Shown: positions 42,649-50,712 of the stretch, piece by piece | Numbering within the stretch: the stretch's first letter is position 1 | Layout: every line of letters begins with the position of its first letter | Source of the DNA: Streptomyces albiflavescens | GTDB lineage: Bacteria > Actinomycetota > Actinomycetes > Streptomycetales > Streptomycetaceae | Length of the DNA stretch: 64,000 nt | Assembly: GCF_014645835.1 (NCBI RefSeq) | Contig: NZ_BMMM01000014.1 | Coordinates: forward strand, 103,605 to 167,604 | Direction: 5' to 3' | Program-made: the position numbers and the translations under genes | The notes under the pieces: generated by a model | Databases searched by the model: none | Told to the model about the DNA's origin: nothing | The model's input: the letters and a program-made list of their open reading frames with translations, nothing else

Positions 42649-43632
42649 ATGGCCAGCACAGAACGTGACACCCACCGCGCAGATGGTTCCGGTCTGGAAC
42701 TCCTGCGCGATGAGCTCGCCGACTACGTCGCTGCTCAGGTGGAGCATCTCGTCGACAGAGCTGGGGAGAAGCTGGGGGATGTCACCGACCAACTCCTCGA
42801 CGTCGCCGAGAACGGCGGACCTCTTCCCCGCATCGGCGGACGCATTCTCCAAGGCGACTCCCCCTTGAAAGCGTTCGTCGGCGAGACGGCCAAGGGCCTC
42901 AAAGACAGCGTGGTGGGCAAGGTCCAGAACGTGTTGGGCAGGGGAGGGCGCGGCAAGGCCGGCAGCACCAAGGTGATGAACATCGTTGAAGTCCTGGATG
43001 TGGGTGTGCCGATCCGCATGGCTTACAACCACTGGACCCAGTACGAGGAGTTCAGCAGCTTCACCAAAGGGGTACGGAGTGTCTCCCGGAACGACGAGAC
43101 CACCAGCGACTGGAAGGTGAAGGTCGGCCCCTCGACTCGCGGTTGGAAGGCAACCGTTCAGGAGCAAATACCCGACGAGCGGGTCGTCTGGTCCTCCGAG
43201 GGCGCGAAGGGTACTACTCGCGGCTGCGTCAGCTTCCATGAACTCACACCCAACCTGACGCGCCTGGTGCTGGTCGTTGAGTACTACCCCTCGGGCTTCT
43301 TCGAAAAGACCGGCAACCTGTGGCGTGCCCAAGGACGCCGCCTGAGGCTGGACTTCAAGAATTTCCAGCGGTACGTCACATTCGCTGATGGGGAAGTCGA
43401 GGGCTGGCGCGGAGAAATCCGCGACGGCGAGGTGGTCCAGAGCCACGAGGAAGCCCTCGAAGAGGAAGAAGCGGCAGGTGAATACGAGGGGGAGGAGGAG
43501 TACGACGAGGAGGGCCCCGACGAAGACCAGGTCGAAGACCAGGTCGAAGAAGAGGACGAGGAAGAGGACGAGGAACAGGGGCCCGAGGACGAAGAGGAGT
43601 ACGACGACGAGGAGTACGACGAAGAGGGCTGA
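42649..43632 (+). CDS. SRPBCC-domain protein with long acidic tail, gas vesicle-linked
   Basis: 327 aa from ATG 42649, 3 bp after the previous stop. The N-terminal third is helical (LLRDELADYVAAQVEHLVDR). Residues about 110-255 form a START/polyketide-cyclase-like (SRPBCC) domain: VMNIVEVLDVGVPIRMAYNH, then WTQYEEFSSFTKGVRSV, VVWSSEGAKGTTRGCVSFHE and LVLVVEYYPSGFFEKTG. The last 60 residues are nearly all Glu, Asp, Tyr and Gly. SRPBCC domains bind hydrophobic ligands. Its acidic tail is complementary in charge to the basic tail of its operon partner, suggesting that they pair or phase-separate. Its direct role in vesicles is unknown. Confidence 0.82.
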   Translation: MASTERDTHRADGSGLELLRDELADYVAAQVEHLVDRAGEKLGDVTDQLLDVAENGGPLPRIGGRILQGDSPLKAFVGETAKGLKDSVVGKVQNVLGRGGRGKAGSTKVMNIVEVLDVGVPIRMAYNHWTQYEEFSSFTKGVRSVSRNDETTSDWKVKVGPSTRGWKATVQEQIPDERVVWSSEGAKGTTRGCVSFHELTPNLTRLVLVVEYYPSGFFEKTGNLWRAQGRRLRLDFKNFQRYVTFADGEVEGWRGEIRDGEVVQSHEEALEEEEAAGEYEGEEEYDEEGPDEDQVEDQVEEEDEEEDEEQGPEDEEEYDDEEYDEEG

Positions 43633-43704
43633 CGCGGCCGCAGCGGAGCGATGAGCGAACGCTCGGCATGACGTACCCCGCGAGTTGGCCGGTGGCCCGG
43701 TCAG

Positions 43705-44073
43705 TCAGATCTCGTCCTCCAATCGGATCACCGATTTGAGGTCCCTGTGTGCCTTCCCAGGCTCTCCTTCCTGCGCTTCGAGCAGGGCGGCGGCGAGGGC
43801 ATCCAGCTTGCGTTGGATAGCCCGCTCGGCGCGCAGTTCCGAGTTCTTCAGCAGTGCAAGAAGCAGCAGTGTGACCGCTGTCATGGCATCGCCCGCGAGG
43901 AGTAGCCACGCCGACCCGAGTCCGGCGACATGGACGGCGAGTGTCAGCGCGACGAGCCCGAGGCAGAACACGAAGAATGCCGCTGAACTGGTGAAGTTCG
44001 ACACGGACCCCGCAAGCCGTTCGAACGTGCCGCGCTTGTGTCCCCCACGGTCGGCGGGATGCTGAAGAGCCAT
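43705..44073 (-). CDS. Low-affinity iron permease family protein
   Basis: 122 aa from ATG 44073, with GGAGG nine bases upstream. Two hydrophobic helices (AAFFVFCLGLVALTLAVHVA and LLAGDAMTAVTLLLLALL) precede the family signature ERAIQRKLDALAAALLEA and a terminal LKSVIRLEDEI. It matches the small bacterial branch of the Fet4-like low-affinity iron permease family. Transport activity in bacteria is not proven. It is monocistronic, facing away from a decayed cinA. Confidence 0.85.
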   Translation of the reverse strand: MALQHPADRGGHKRGTFERLAGSVSNFTSSAAFFVFCLGLVALTLAVHVAGLGSAWLLLAGDAMTAVTLLLLALLKNSELRAERAIQRKLDALAAALLEAQEGEPGKAHRDLKSVIRLEDEI

Positions 44074-44191
44074 GGGTCCAATTCCTCCACTGCTCGTTGC
44101 GTGCCGGGGTGTTGGTGGCGATGGGGCAGCATCAACAAGCCCTGGGAACCGGCTTCAGCAGGCGAGACGTCGGTACGGCCCGCACCATGTG

Positions 44192-44768
44192 ATGGTGGAC
44201 GGCAACCGTTCCCCCGCCGGCTCTGCGGACGAGGACCGTGGCCCCGGCTCTGCGGACGGGGACCGTGGCCTGACCCGCGTGGAGTTGCTGGCGCGCCAAC
44301 TGCACGCGGCCCCGGCATGGCAGGGGCCGGGCACACCGTTGCGGTGGCCGAGTCGCTCACGGCGGGCCTCCGCGGCGCCACACTGGCGGCCGCGCCCGGA
44401 GCCTCGCAAACCTTCCGCGGTGGGGTGATTGCCTACGCCACCGAAGTCAAGGCCTCGGTGCTGGGCGTGGAACGTGGGTTGCCGGCCTCCCACGGCGCTG
44501 TCCACGCCCTGTGGCCGCCCGGAGGCCGTACGAGGCGTCCGTCAGGCGCCGCGCGCCTTGCACCACGATCGGCGTCGCCGGTCGGGCCACTCAGGACGGC
44601 CAGGAGATCGGAATGCTCTTCGTCGCCGTGTGGGGGCCGACCGGCGCGGTCGTCGACGAGCCGGACACCGAGGGTGCCGACGTCAGAGAAGCCCTATGTC
44701 GGACGGCCGTGGCCGCGGCGCTCGAACCGCTCCGCGATCACGTGCGTCCGACGCAGTTGAGGCACTGA
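44192..44768 (+). pseudogene. cinA: Decayed cinA-like nicotinamide-nucleotide amidase
   Basis: CinA C-terminal domain sequence is spread over three frames. It begins with ELLARQLHAA in one frame, moves to HTVAVAESLTAGLRGATL and GASQTFRGGVIAYATEVKAS in a second, returns to the first for EAVRGVRQAPRA, and ends in the third with IGVAGRATQDGQEIGMLFVA and AVVDEPDTEGADVREAL up to the stop at 44768. At least three frameshifts are needed, so no full protein can be made. Functional CinA deamidates NMN in pyridine nucleotide salvage. An intact copy presumably exists elsewhere. Confidence 0.8.
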
Positions 44769-44816
44769 CGGCGGCAGCCCCCGGACGACGCGCCGGGCCG
44801 GCCCTGTGCCAGGGCG

Positions 44817-44993
44817 TCAGTGCCCGGTCCGCTTGTGGAGCTGCTGGGACATCTTTTCGGTCACCTCGTGTGCCTTGGCGCGCACCTGTTCTCCGCGGCC
44901 GGACCGCTGCATGGATTTGTCCCCCAGGGCCTTGCCGAGGGTCTCCTTCATCTTGCCTCTGATCTGCTGCACCTTCGTAGTGCTCTTCGCCAT
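44817..44993 (-). CDS. CsbD-family stress protein, 58 aa
   Basis: 58 aa from ATG 44993 (MAKSTTKVQQ). It is a small, highly charged helical protein with the CsbD core KVQQIRGKMKETLGKALGD. In Bacillus CsbD belongs to the sigma-B general-stress regulon; its biochemical role is unknown. Upstream there is a perfect 19-bp tandem repeat at 45046-45083. A second CsbD gene lies just upstream in the same direction, but a strong terminator separates them. Confidence 0.82.
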   Translation of the reverse strand: MAKSTTKVQQIRGKMKETLGKALGDKSMQRSGRGEQVRAKAHEVTEKMSQQLHKRTGH

Positions 44994-45045
44994 CGGAATC
45001 GCCGTCCTCTCCAAGACGCCGGGACCGCGGACCGTCCAGGACCGC

Positions 45046-45083
45046 CACTTCCTTGTTCACCGTGCACTTCCTTGTTCACCGTG
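45046..45083. repeat. Perfect 19-bp tandem duplication upstream of a csbD gene
   Basis: CACTTCCTTGTTCACCGTG occurs at 45046-45064 and again at 45065-45083 without mismatch, 50-90 bp upstream of the start of the downstream CsbD gene on the minus strand. Confidence 0.85.
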
Positions 45084-45180
45084 CGCCTGTCTCCGGGGCG
45101 CGGCAACTGGGAGCACGTCGCCGTCGGCGGCGTCGATGCCGGCCCCTCGTGGGCGGGTGGCGCGTACTGGACCGCCTGCT

Positions 45181-45218
45181 GGTGAGGGGGGTCCCACGAC
45201 TACGGGACCCCCCTCACC
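45181..45218 (-). terminator. Strong hairpin between the two csbD genes
   Basis: 15-bp perfect stem, GGTGAGGGGGGTCCC at 45181-45195 and its complement at 45204-45218, with an 8-nt loop. It begins 8 bp after the stop of the upstream CsbD gene. Confidence 0.88.
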
Positions 45219-45226
45219 ACGCATGC

Positions 45227-45418
45227 TCAGGTGCGGTCGCGCTTGATGGAGCGCTCGGTGTCCTGGATGCGCTCTTGGGCCTTGCCGCTGGCCTTCTTGG
45301 CTTCGCCGCGCGCCTGGTCGAGCTTGCCCTCGATCTCCGTCTCGCGGTCGCCCGTGACCTTGCCCTTCATCTCCTTGGCCTTGCCCTTAGCCTTGTCCAT
45401 GCCGCCTTTGCCGGCCAT
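45227..45418 (-). CDS. CsbD-family stress protein, 63 aa
   Basis: 63 aa from ATG 45418, with a near-ideal AAAGGAGG upstream. The sequence is almost entirely Lys, Glu, Gly, Asp and Ala: MDKAKGKAKEMKGKVTGD, then IEGKLDQARGEAKKASGKAQ. This is the typical low-complexity CsbD pattern. It is probably abundant under stress, given the strong ribosome binding site. It ends at the 15-bp hairpin at 45181-45218. Confidence 0.88.
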   Translation of the reverse strand: MAGKGGMDKAKGKAKEMKGKVTGDRETEIEGKLDQARGEAKKASGKAQERIQDTERSIKRDRT

Positions 45419-45752
45419 GGTTCCTCCTTTGGGGGGTGAGATCGCTTGCCCGCCCAACGTAAGCGGCTGCGGGAGACGTCGCCCGCCGAATCGTCACGTT
45501 ACGTAGTCACTCCGTCGGGGCGCGCTCCGGCCGCGTCATGCGGCACCCCCGCGGAACGCGAGTCGCTCCCGTTGCGCCTGCCGTCATGAGGCAGGCGCAA
45601 CGACCCGGATCACCTCGAGCGGGTCCCAGGTCCCTGCGCGCGCCTGGAAGCACGGTAGGCGTCGGTCGGGGGCCCGCCGGGGACGCCTCGGCCGCCACGC
45701 GCCCAGACCGTGCACATCGGGCGGGCAAGCAGGAACATGGCAGGTGTAAGGG
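45419..45752. other. Divergent intergenic region, 334 bp, with a perfect dyad
   Basis: Between csbD (minus) and the PAS-PP2C gene (plus). It contains a perfect 13-bp inverted repeat, CGTTGCGCCTGCC at 45570-45582 and its complement at 45590-45602, with a 7-nt loop. There is no gene end nearby, so this is either a regulatory dyad or the terminator of a lost gene. Nothing else was recognised. Confidence 0.55.
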
Positions 45753-48224
45753 ATGGAAACGATGGCTTCTGTGCGCAATGGTTCCGACGGGCCCAGTTCC
45801 TCAGCACCGCGCGATCTCTTCGATGCGTCAGTCGAGGCGGCAGCGGTGGTCTCCGCAGACGGCATCGTGGTCGGCTGGACCAAGGGCGCCCAAGCGCTTC
45901 TCGGTTACCCCGCCGAAGAGGTCGTCGGCGGCTCCGTCGCGCGTCTGCCGGCGGTGCCCGGGGATCCGGTGCGTGTGGCCCGCATCGCGGAGCGGTGCCG
46001 CGCGGGAATGGGATGGAGCGGTTTCATCCCCGTACGGCATCGCGACGGCGGCCGCATCGAAGTCGACCTGCGGGTGTCCGCGTCCTTCCGCCTCGGCGGA
46101 GACGAGTGCTTTCTGATCTCGGGACGGGAGCAGAAGCCGCAATGGCCGGTGGGCCAGTCCATCCTCGACGGCTTCCTGACTCGCTCGCCGGTGGGCATGG
46201 CGGTGATGGATCTGCAACTGCGCTACATCTGGCTGAACGACACCCTGGAACGCCTGGGCGGTGTGCCCCGTAAGCAGCGATTGGGCCGGCGTCTGAGCGA
46301 ACTGCTGCCGGGGCTGCAGGCGGACACCATCGAAGGCCTGATGCGTAAGGTGCTGGCGACCGGAATCCCCGTCACCGACTACGAGTACGTGGGATGGAGT
46401 TGGGCCGATCCCCAGCGCCAACACGCCTACTCCACTTCCTTCTTCCCCTTGGTGGACGCCGACAACTCCGTCACCGGGGTCTGCTACATGGTCCTGGATG
46501 TCACCGAGCGGTGGAATGCCCGCCGCCTCTTGTCGCTGGTCAATGAGGCCGGGAGTAACATCGGCGGGTCGCTGGACGTGATGCGGACGGCCCAGGAACT
46601 GGCCGACTTCGCCGTCCCGCGCTTCGCGGACTTCGTCATCGTCGATCTGCTGGAGCCGGTCCTCAGCACCGAGGGGCATGGCACCTGGTTGACCGATGCC
46701 GGACCGGCCCGCGCCAAGCCGATGATGCGCCGGGCCGGAATGAGCTCAGTGCGTGAGGGCTGCCCGGAGGCCGTGGCGCCGATCGGGGCCAAGGTCGACT
46801 TCCTCCCCCCGCCGCACGACGTGAACCTGCTCATCAACGGGGACCCGATCTTCATCCCGGTGCTTGACCCGGACGACGACCTGTGGGTTGCCGAACAGCC
46901 TGCCCGGGTGGAAAGCATGCGCGAGTTCGGACTGCACTCCCTCATCTCCGTGCCGATGCGGGCACGGAACACTGCCCTGGGCCTCACCACGTTCGCGCGT
47001 TCGCTCAATCCGGTCTCTTTCCAACCCGACGATGTCCTCTTGGCCCGAGAGTTGGTGGCACGCGCAGCGTTGTGCGTCGACAACGCCCGCCGCTACAGCC
47101 GGGAACACACGGCAGCTGTCACCCTTCAGCGCAGTCTGCTGCCTCACGCCCTGACAGGTGGAACAGCGCTGGAGGTTGCCTCCTGTTATCTGCCGGCGGA
47201 CGAGACGGGCGGGGTCGGCGGCGACTGGTTCGACGTGATCCCTCTGTCCGGCGCCCGTGTGGGCCTTGTCATCGGCGATATGGTCGGCCACGGCATCACC
47301 GCGGCCGCGAGCATGGGCCGGCTGCGCACTGCGGTTCAGACCCTGGCCGCCATGGACATGCCGCCCGATGAATTGCTGGCCCACCTCGACGACCTCGTGC
47401 TTCGGCTGAGCGAGGAGGAGACCGACCGCGAGGCGGGCAACCAGGCCTGCACGGCTTTCCTGGGAGCGACCTGCCTCTACGCCGTCTACGATCCGGTCAC
47501 GAGACGTTGCACGATGGCCCGGGCCGGGCATCCGCCCCCTGTCGTCGTCGCCCCCGACGGGCACGCCCACTACCCAGAGCTTCCCGCTGGGCCTCCGCTC
47601 GGGCTGGGAGGGTTCGCGTTCGAAGCCACGGAGATCGAGCTCGCCGAGAACAGCCTCTTCGGTCTCTACACCGACGGCCTCGTCCAGGGAGCCGACCGCG
47701 GCATGGACCCGGGCATGTCCCGTCTCTGCGAAGCGCTGTCCCGGTCCGACTCCGACCTTGAATCACTGTGCGCGTCCGCCGTGGAGCAGCTCATGCCCGT
47801 GCCTCAACCCGACGACATCGCCCTCCTCCTGGCGCGCACGCACGCTCTGGGGGCCGACCATGTCGTTTCGTGGGATGTGCCCTCGGACCCGGCCGCCGTC
47901 GCTGATGTCCGAGCCCGGGCGACTCGCCAGGTGGCAGCCTGGGGCCTGGAGGAATTGGCCATGACGACGGAGCTCATCGTGAGCGAGCTGGTCACCAACG
48001 CGATCCGTTACGCCTCACCGCCCGTACGGCTGCGACTGCTTCGGAACTCTCGCTTGACCTGTGAGGTCGCCGATGCCAGCAGCACCGCTCCTCGGCTGAG
48101 GCATGCCCGGAGCATGGACGAAGGCGGCCGTGGCCTGTTTCTCGTAGCCCAGCTCGCCCATCGCTGGGGTGCCCGGTACACGGCTGGAGGGAAGGTCATC
48201 TGGGCCGAACAGGAGATCCCGTAA
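45753..48224 (+). CDS. PAS-PAS-GAF-PP2C-HATPase regulatory phosphatase
   Basis: 823 aa from ATG 45753; ATG 45762 with AAGGG nine bases upstream is an equally good start. It is cytoplasmic, without membrane helices. Two PAS domains (about 25-130 and 150-255; GWTKGAQALLGYPAEEVVGG is typical) are followed by a GAF domain (about 265-455). A PP2C domain comes next with VGGDWFDV, IGDMVGHG, LYTDGLVQG and PDDIALL. The C-terminal RsbW-like HATPase has SELVTNAIRYA and DEGGRGLFLVAQLAHRWG. It is a close architectural sibling of the protein at 28424-31183, lacking the extracellular Cache part, so it should sense an intracellular signal. Confidence 0.92.
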   Translation: METMASVRNGSDGPSSSAPRDLFDASVEAAAVVSADGIVVGWTKGAQALLGYPAEEVVGGSVARLPAVPGDPVRVARIAERCRAGMGWSGFIPVRHRDGGRIEVDLRVSASFRLGGDECFLISGREQKPQWPVGQSILDGFLTRSPVGMAVMDLQLRYIWLNDTLERLGGVPRKQRLGRRLSELLPGLQADTIEGLMRKVLATGIPVTDYEYVGWSWADPQRQHAYSTSFFPLVDADNSVTGVCYMVLDVTERWNARRLLSLVNEAGSNIGGSLDVMRTAQELADFAVPRFADFVIVDLLEPVLSTEGHGTWLTDAGPARAKPMMRRAGMSSVREGCPEAVAPIGAKVDFLPPPHDVNLLINGDPIFIPVLDPDDDLWVAEQPARVESMREFGLHSLISVPMRARNTALGLTTFARSLNPVSFQPDDVLLARELVARAALCVDNARRYSREHTAAVTLQRSLLPHALTGGTALEVASCYLPADETGGVGGDWFDVIPLSGARVGLVIGDMVGHGITAAASMGRLRTAVQTLAAMDMPPDELLAHLDDLVLRLSEEETDREAGNQACTAFLGATCLYAVYDPVTRRCTMARAGHPPPVVVAPDGHAHYPELPAGPPLGLGGFAFEATEIELAENSLFGLYTDGLVQGADRGMDPGMSRLCEALSRSDSDLESLCASAVEQLMPVPQPDDIALLLARTHALGADHVVSWDVPSDPAAVADVRARATRQVAAWGLEELAMTTELIVSELVTNAIRYASPPVRLRLLRNSRLTCEVADASSTAPRLRHARSMDEGGRGLFLVAQLAHRWGARYTAGGKVIWAEQEIP

Positions 48225-48258
48225 GCGCTGGGGCACGGAGCGGCACGTGGGCGAGGAG

Positions 48259-48294
48259 CGCGACAGATGCCGAGGTCGCGACAGATGCTGAGGT
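48259..48294. repeat. 18-bp tandem duplication between convergent phosphatase genes
   Basis: CGCGACAGATGCCGAGGT at 48259-48276 is repeated at 48277-48294 with one mismatch. No function is evident. Confidence 0.75.
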
Positions 48295-48401
48295 GAGGAT
48301 GCGCGGACTGTTTCGAAAACGCCCACCTGGAACGTCGGTTGGCGGGAGCATCACCCCATGCGGGTGACCGAGTCGGGCCCCGAACGGACGGGCAGTGCGG
48401 A

Positions 48402-49601
48402 TCAGTGTGAGGACCGCTCGGACTCCGAGCGGTGCAGAACCCGTCGGCGTGGATGACCCTTGTGTGCCGGGTGGCTCGGGTGCACGGCAGACGTGCGGCG
48501 GACCGCGATCAGAGCGGCGTCGTCACCGAGGCGTCCGCCGCCGTGGGTGAGGAGATCGCGCCTGATGTGGTGCAGGAGAGACTCCGGGCTGTGGTCGGTC
48601 CATTGGGCGGCCCGTTCCGTGAGCGGGTAGAAGCGGCCGCCTGGACCGCGGGCTTCGATGACGCCGTCGGTGTACAGCAGGAGAGTGTCCCCGGTCTCGA
48701 AGGAGAAAACATCTACGGTGAAGTCCGTCAGCGCTGTCCGGCCGACTCCCAGCGGGGGTGTGGGGTGCACGGGAACGGTGACGGCGTCCCCGTGGCTGAG
48801 CAGCAGCGGCGGAGGATGGCCGCAGCTGGACATCCGGGTGATGGGGTCCTCGTCGGGGATCTCCATCAGCAACGCGGTCACGAACCGTTCCCCGGCCTCC
48901 TCCTCCGGCTCGAAGTCGTCCAGATAGCGGTCGACGCTCTGTTCCAGGGCGGCGGCAAGTTCGGGAAGGGCGAGGTGTTTGTGGGCGGCCTCGCGGAAGG
49001 CGCCGAGCAGGAGGGCGGCTTCTCCAATGGCGTCCAGGCCCTTGCCCCGTACATCGCCGATCATCACGCGGGTCCCGCCGTCGATGCGGGTGGCCGCGTA
49101 CAGGTCGCCACCGATCTGAGCCTCGTCTTCCGCAGCCAGGTAGAGGCAGGCAACCCGCAGCGGGCCGATCTCCTCCGGCAGCGGCCACAGCAGGACATGC
49201 TGTGCGGCCTCGGCGACCGAGCGCACCTGGGCCAGCTCTTTCTGGCGCCGCTCGCGCACCACGCAGAAGAACACGGTCAGCGCCGACAGCACCGCCAGGG
49301 CGAGGACCTGCACCATTACATTCCGGGTGAACAGCGCACCGAAGTGCCAACCGATGAATGCCTGGGCCAGCACCGCCAGGGCCCCGACGAGCGCGGTCAG
49401 GCGGGGGCCGGCAAATGACGCCGTGATGGCGGGTGCGATGACCAGCAGCGGACCGAGATGGACATCTTCCGGAACCAGCAGGTCCGCCGTTGTGATCACC
49501 ACGATGAGGGCGAGAGGGATCACCAGCAGCGCGTGGCTCGACTGCCACGGCTGCCGCAGTTCGGCCAGACTCAGCCGGGAGCCCACGCCTCCAGCCTGCA
49601 C
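48402..49601 (-). CDS. Membrane PP2C-family phosphatase, paralogue of 11590-12795
   Basis: 399 aa from GTG 49601, chosen by alignment with the paralogue (both have about 26 residues before IPLALIVVIT); TTG 49622 and GTG 49586 are alternatives. The membrane part is nearly the same: HLGPLLVIAPAITASFAGPR appears in both. The phosphatase domain has IGGDLYAA, IGDVRGKGLDAIGEA, LLLYTDGVIEARG and DDAALIAV, plus SCGHPPPLLL. It ends in a basic tail (HPRRRVLHRSESERSSH) whose codons include a 9-bp hairpin at 48413-48433. It is presumably a partner-switching phosphatase acting on anti-anti-sigma factors. It is convergent with the PAS-PP2C gene. Confidence 0.88.
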   Translation of the reverse strand: MQAGGVGSRLSLAELRQPWQSSHALLVIPLALIVVITTADLLVPEDVHLGPLLVIAPAITASFAGPRLTALVGALAVLAQAFIGWHFGALFTRNVMVQVLALAVLSALTVFFCVVRERRQKELAQVRSVAEAAQHVLLWPLPEEIGPLRVACLYLAAEDEAQIGGDLYAATRIDGGTRVMIGDVRGKGLDAIGEAALLLGAFREAAHKHLALPELAAALEQSVDRYLDDFEPEEEAGERFVTALLMEIPDEDPITRMSSCGHPPPLLLSHGDAVTVPVHPTPPLGVGRTALTDFTVDVFSFETGDTLLLYTDGVIEARGPGGRFYPLTERAAQWTDHSPESLLHHIRRDLLTHGGGRLGDDAALIAVRRTSAVHPSHPAHKGHPRRRVLHRSESERSSH

Positions 49602-49847
49602 CGTTGGGGCAGAGCTGACCAATACGTGCCACGGCCGCCGACCCGGCCTTGGCCGGCCTCGCCGACTCCGCGGGCACCGGCACCGCTGCGGGCGAAGCCC
49701 CGGACGACCGACAACCAGCCTGCGCCACGGTCACGGCCGTGCCCGAGGCAAGCGCAACCGTCGTCCCGCGAAACGATCAGTAGCCGGCCTTGAGCACGGG
49801 GCGGATGGTGTGAGGCGTGAAAAGAGCGGGCGTGGAGAGGGGCGGCA

Positions 49848-50270
49848 GTGGACCTGGACGCCGTCGCGGACGAGCTGACGGGCTGCCTCCGGAGGACTTC
49901 ACCGCTGCCCGTGATGCCCGTGCGGCCGCGGCCCGCAGCGCCGGCGATCGGGCCCTCGCGGAGAAGATCCACACACTGCGTCGCCCCAGCTCGTCGGCCT
50001 GGGCGGCCAACCTCCTGGTACGCGGACGGCCCGACGAGATCGAGCCGATGCTCCAGCTCGGCAAGGCCCTGCGCCAGGCACACCACGACCTGGACGGGCC
50101 CAGCTGCGCGAGCTCAGCCGCCGACAGCACCTGCTGATCAACGCACTGCCGCGGCAGGCCGGTCAACTGGCGAAGGAGGACGGTCACCCGATCAGCGACG
50201 GCGTTCGGCGTGAGGTCGAAAGCGTCCTCCATACCGTTCTCGCCGAGCGCCACGCGGTCGAATGCGGGAA
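49848..50270 (+). pseudogene. Frameshifted gene of unknown function
   Basis: A GTG at 49848 with GGAGAGG upstream opens VDLDAVADELTG. The reading then passes to another frame for FTAARDARAAAARSAGDRAL and SSAWAANLLVRGRPDEIEPM. From about 50102 it continues in a third register with QLRELSRRQHLLINALPRQA and GQLAKEDGHPISDGVRREVE. Together these read as one helical actinobacterial protein of unknown function, broken by at least two frameshifts. The 3' end fades out before the bL37-like gene on the other strand. Confidence 0.65.
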
Positions 50271-50395
50271 TCATTCGGCTCGAGCGCCACCGGGCCGTGG
50301 CCGCGAGGTACGGCAGGCTTGCCGCCTGCCATGGGGCGACCGGGCTGGTCGCAGTCCTCAACGAGTCGCTGCGACCAGCACTTTCCCAGCAGGCG

Positions 50396-50473
50396 CTAGC
50401 ACTGCGGCCGTCGCCCGTGGTTCGCGGCGTGCTTGCGGCGTCCCTTCTTCTTCCTGCGTCGCTTCGAGGACAT
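50396..50473 (-). CDS. bL37-like (AURKAIP1/COX24-type) small ribosomal protein, 25 aa
   Basis: An ATG at 50473 is preceded by GGGAGG five bases upstream and runs 25 codons to TAG at 50396. The product is extremely basic: SSKRRRKKKGRRKH followed by ANHGRRPQ and a final Cys. The Lys/Arg block followed by ANHGKRP-like residues is the signature of the short actinobacterial large-subunit protein bL37, first seen in mycobacterial ribosomes, and of the COX24 motif. It would bind rRNA. The strong ribosome binding site and full match to family size support a real gene. Confidence 0.8.
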   Translation of the reverse strand: MSSKRRRKKKGRRKHAANHGRRPQC

Positions 50474-50490
50474 GGCAACCTCCCGCGCAT

Positions 50491-50528
50491 GGATATGTCA
50501 GGGAGCGTCCCGGCATCGGAACATATCC
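50491..50528. promoter_or_regulatory. Nested dyad upstream of the bL37-like gene
   Basis: GGATATGT (50491-50498) and ACATATCC (50521-50528) are 8-bp inverted arms around a 22-nt spacer that itself contains GGGAGCGTCCC (50501-50511). It lies 18-55 bp upstream of the start codon and could be an operator pair or a leader hairpin. Confidence 0.4.
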
Positions 50529-50712
50529 ACGATTCCACAGAGGGCATGGGGGCGCGAGCCGACCGGACGTGTCATGGATTCGTGCAATGGACACCGCATG
50601 CCTGTCTCAGACCCGATGCCTTCACCCGGAGGCGCAGGCCCGGATCCAACGCCTCTCGGAATTGTGGCCTCCGCCATAGCCTGTGTGGTCCGGGCCTGCT
50701 GAGGTGATCGTC

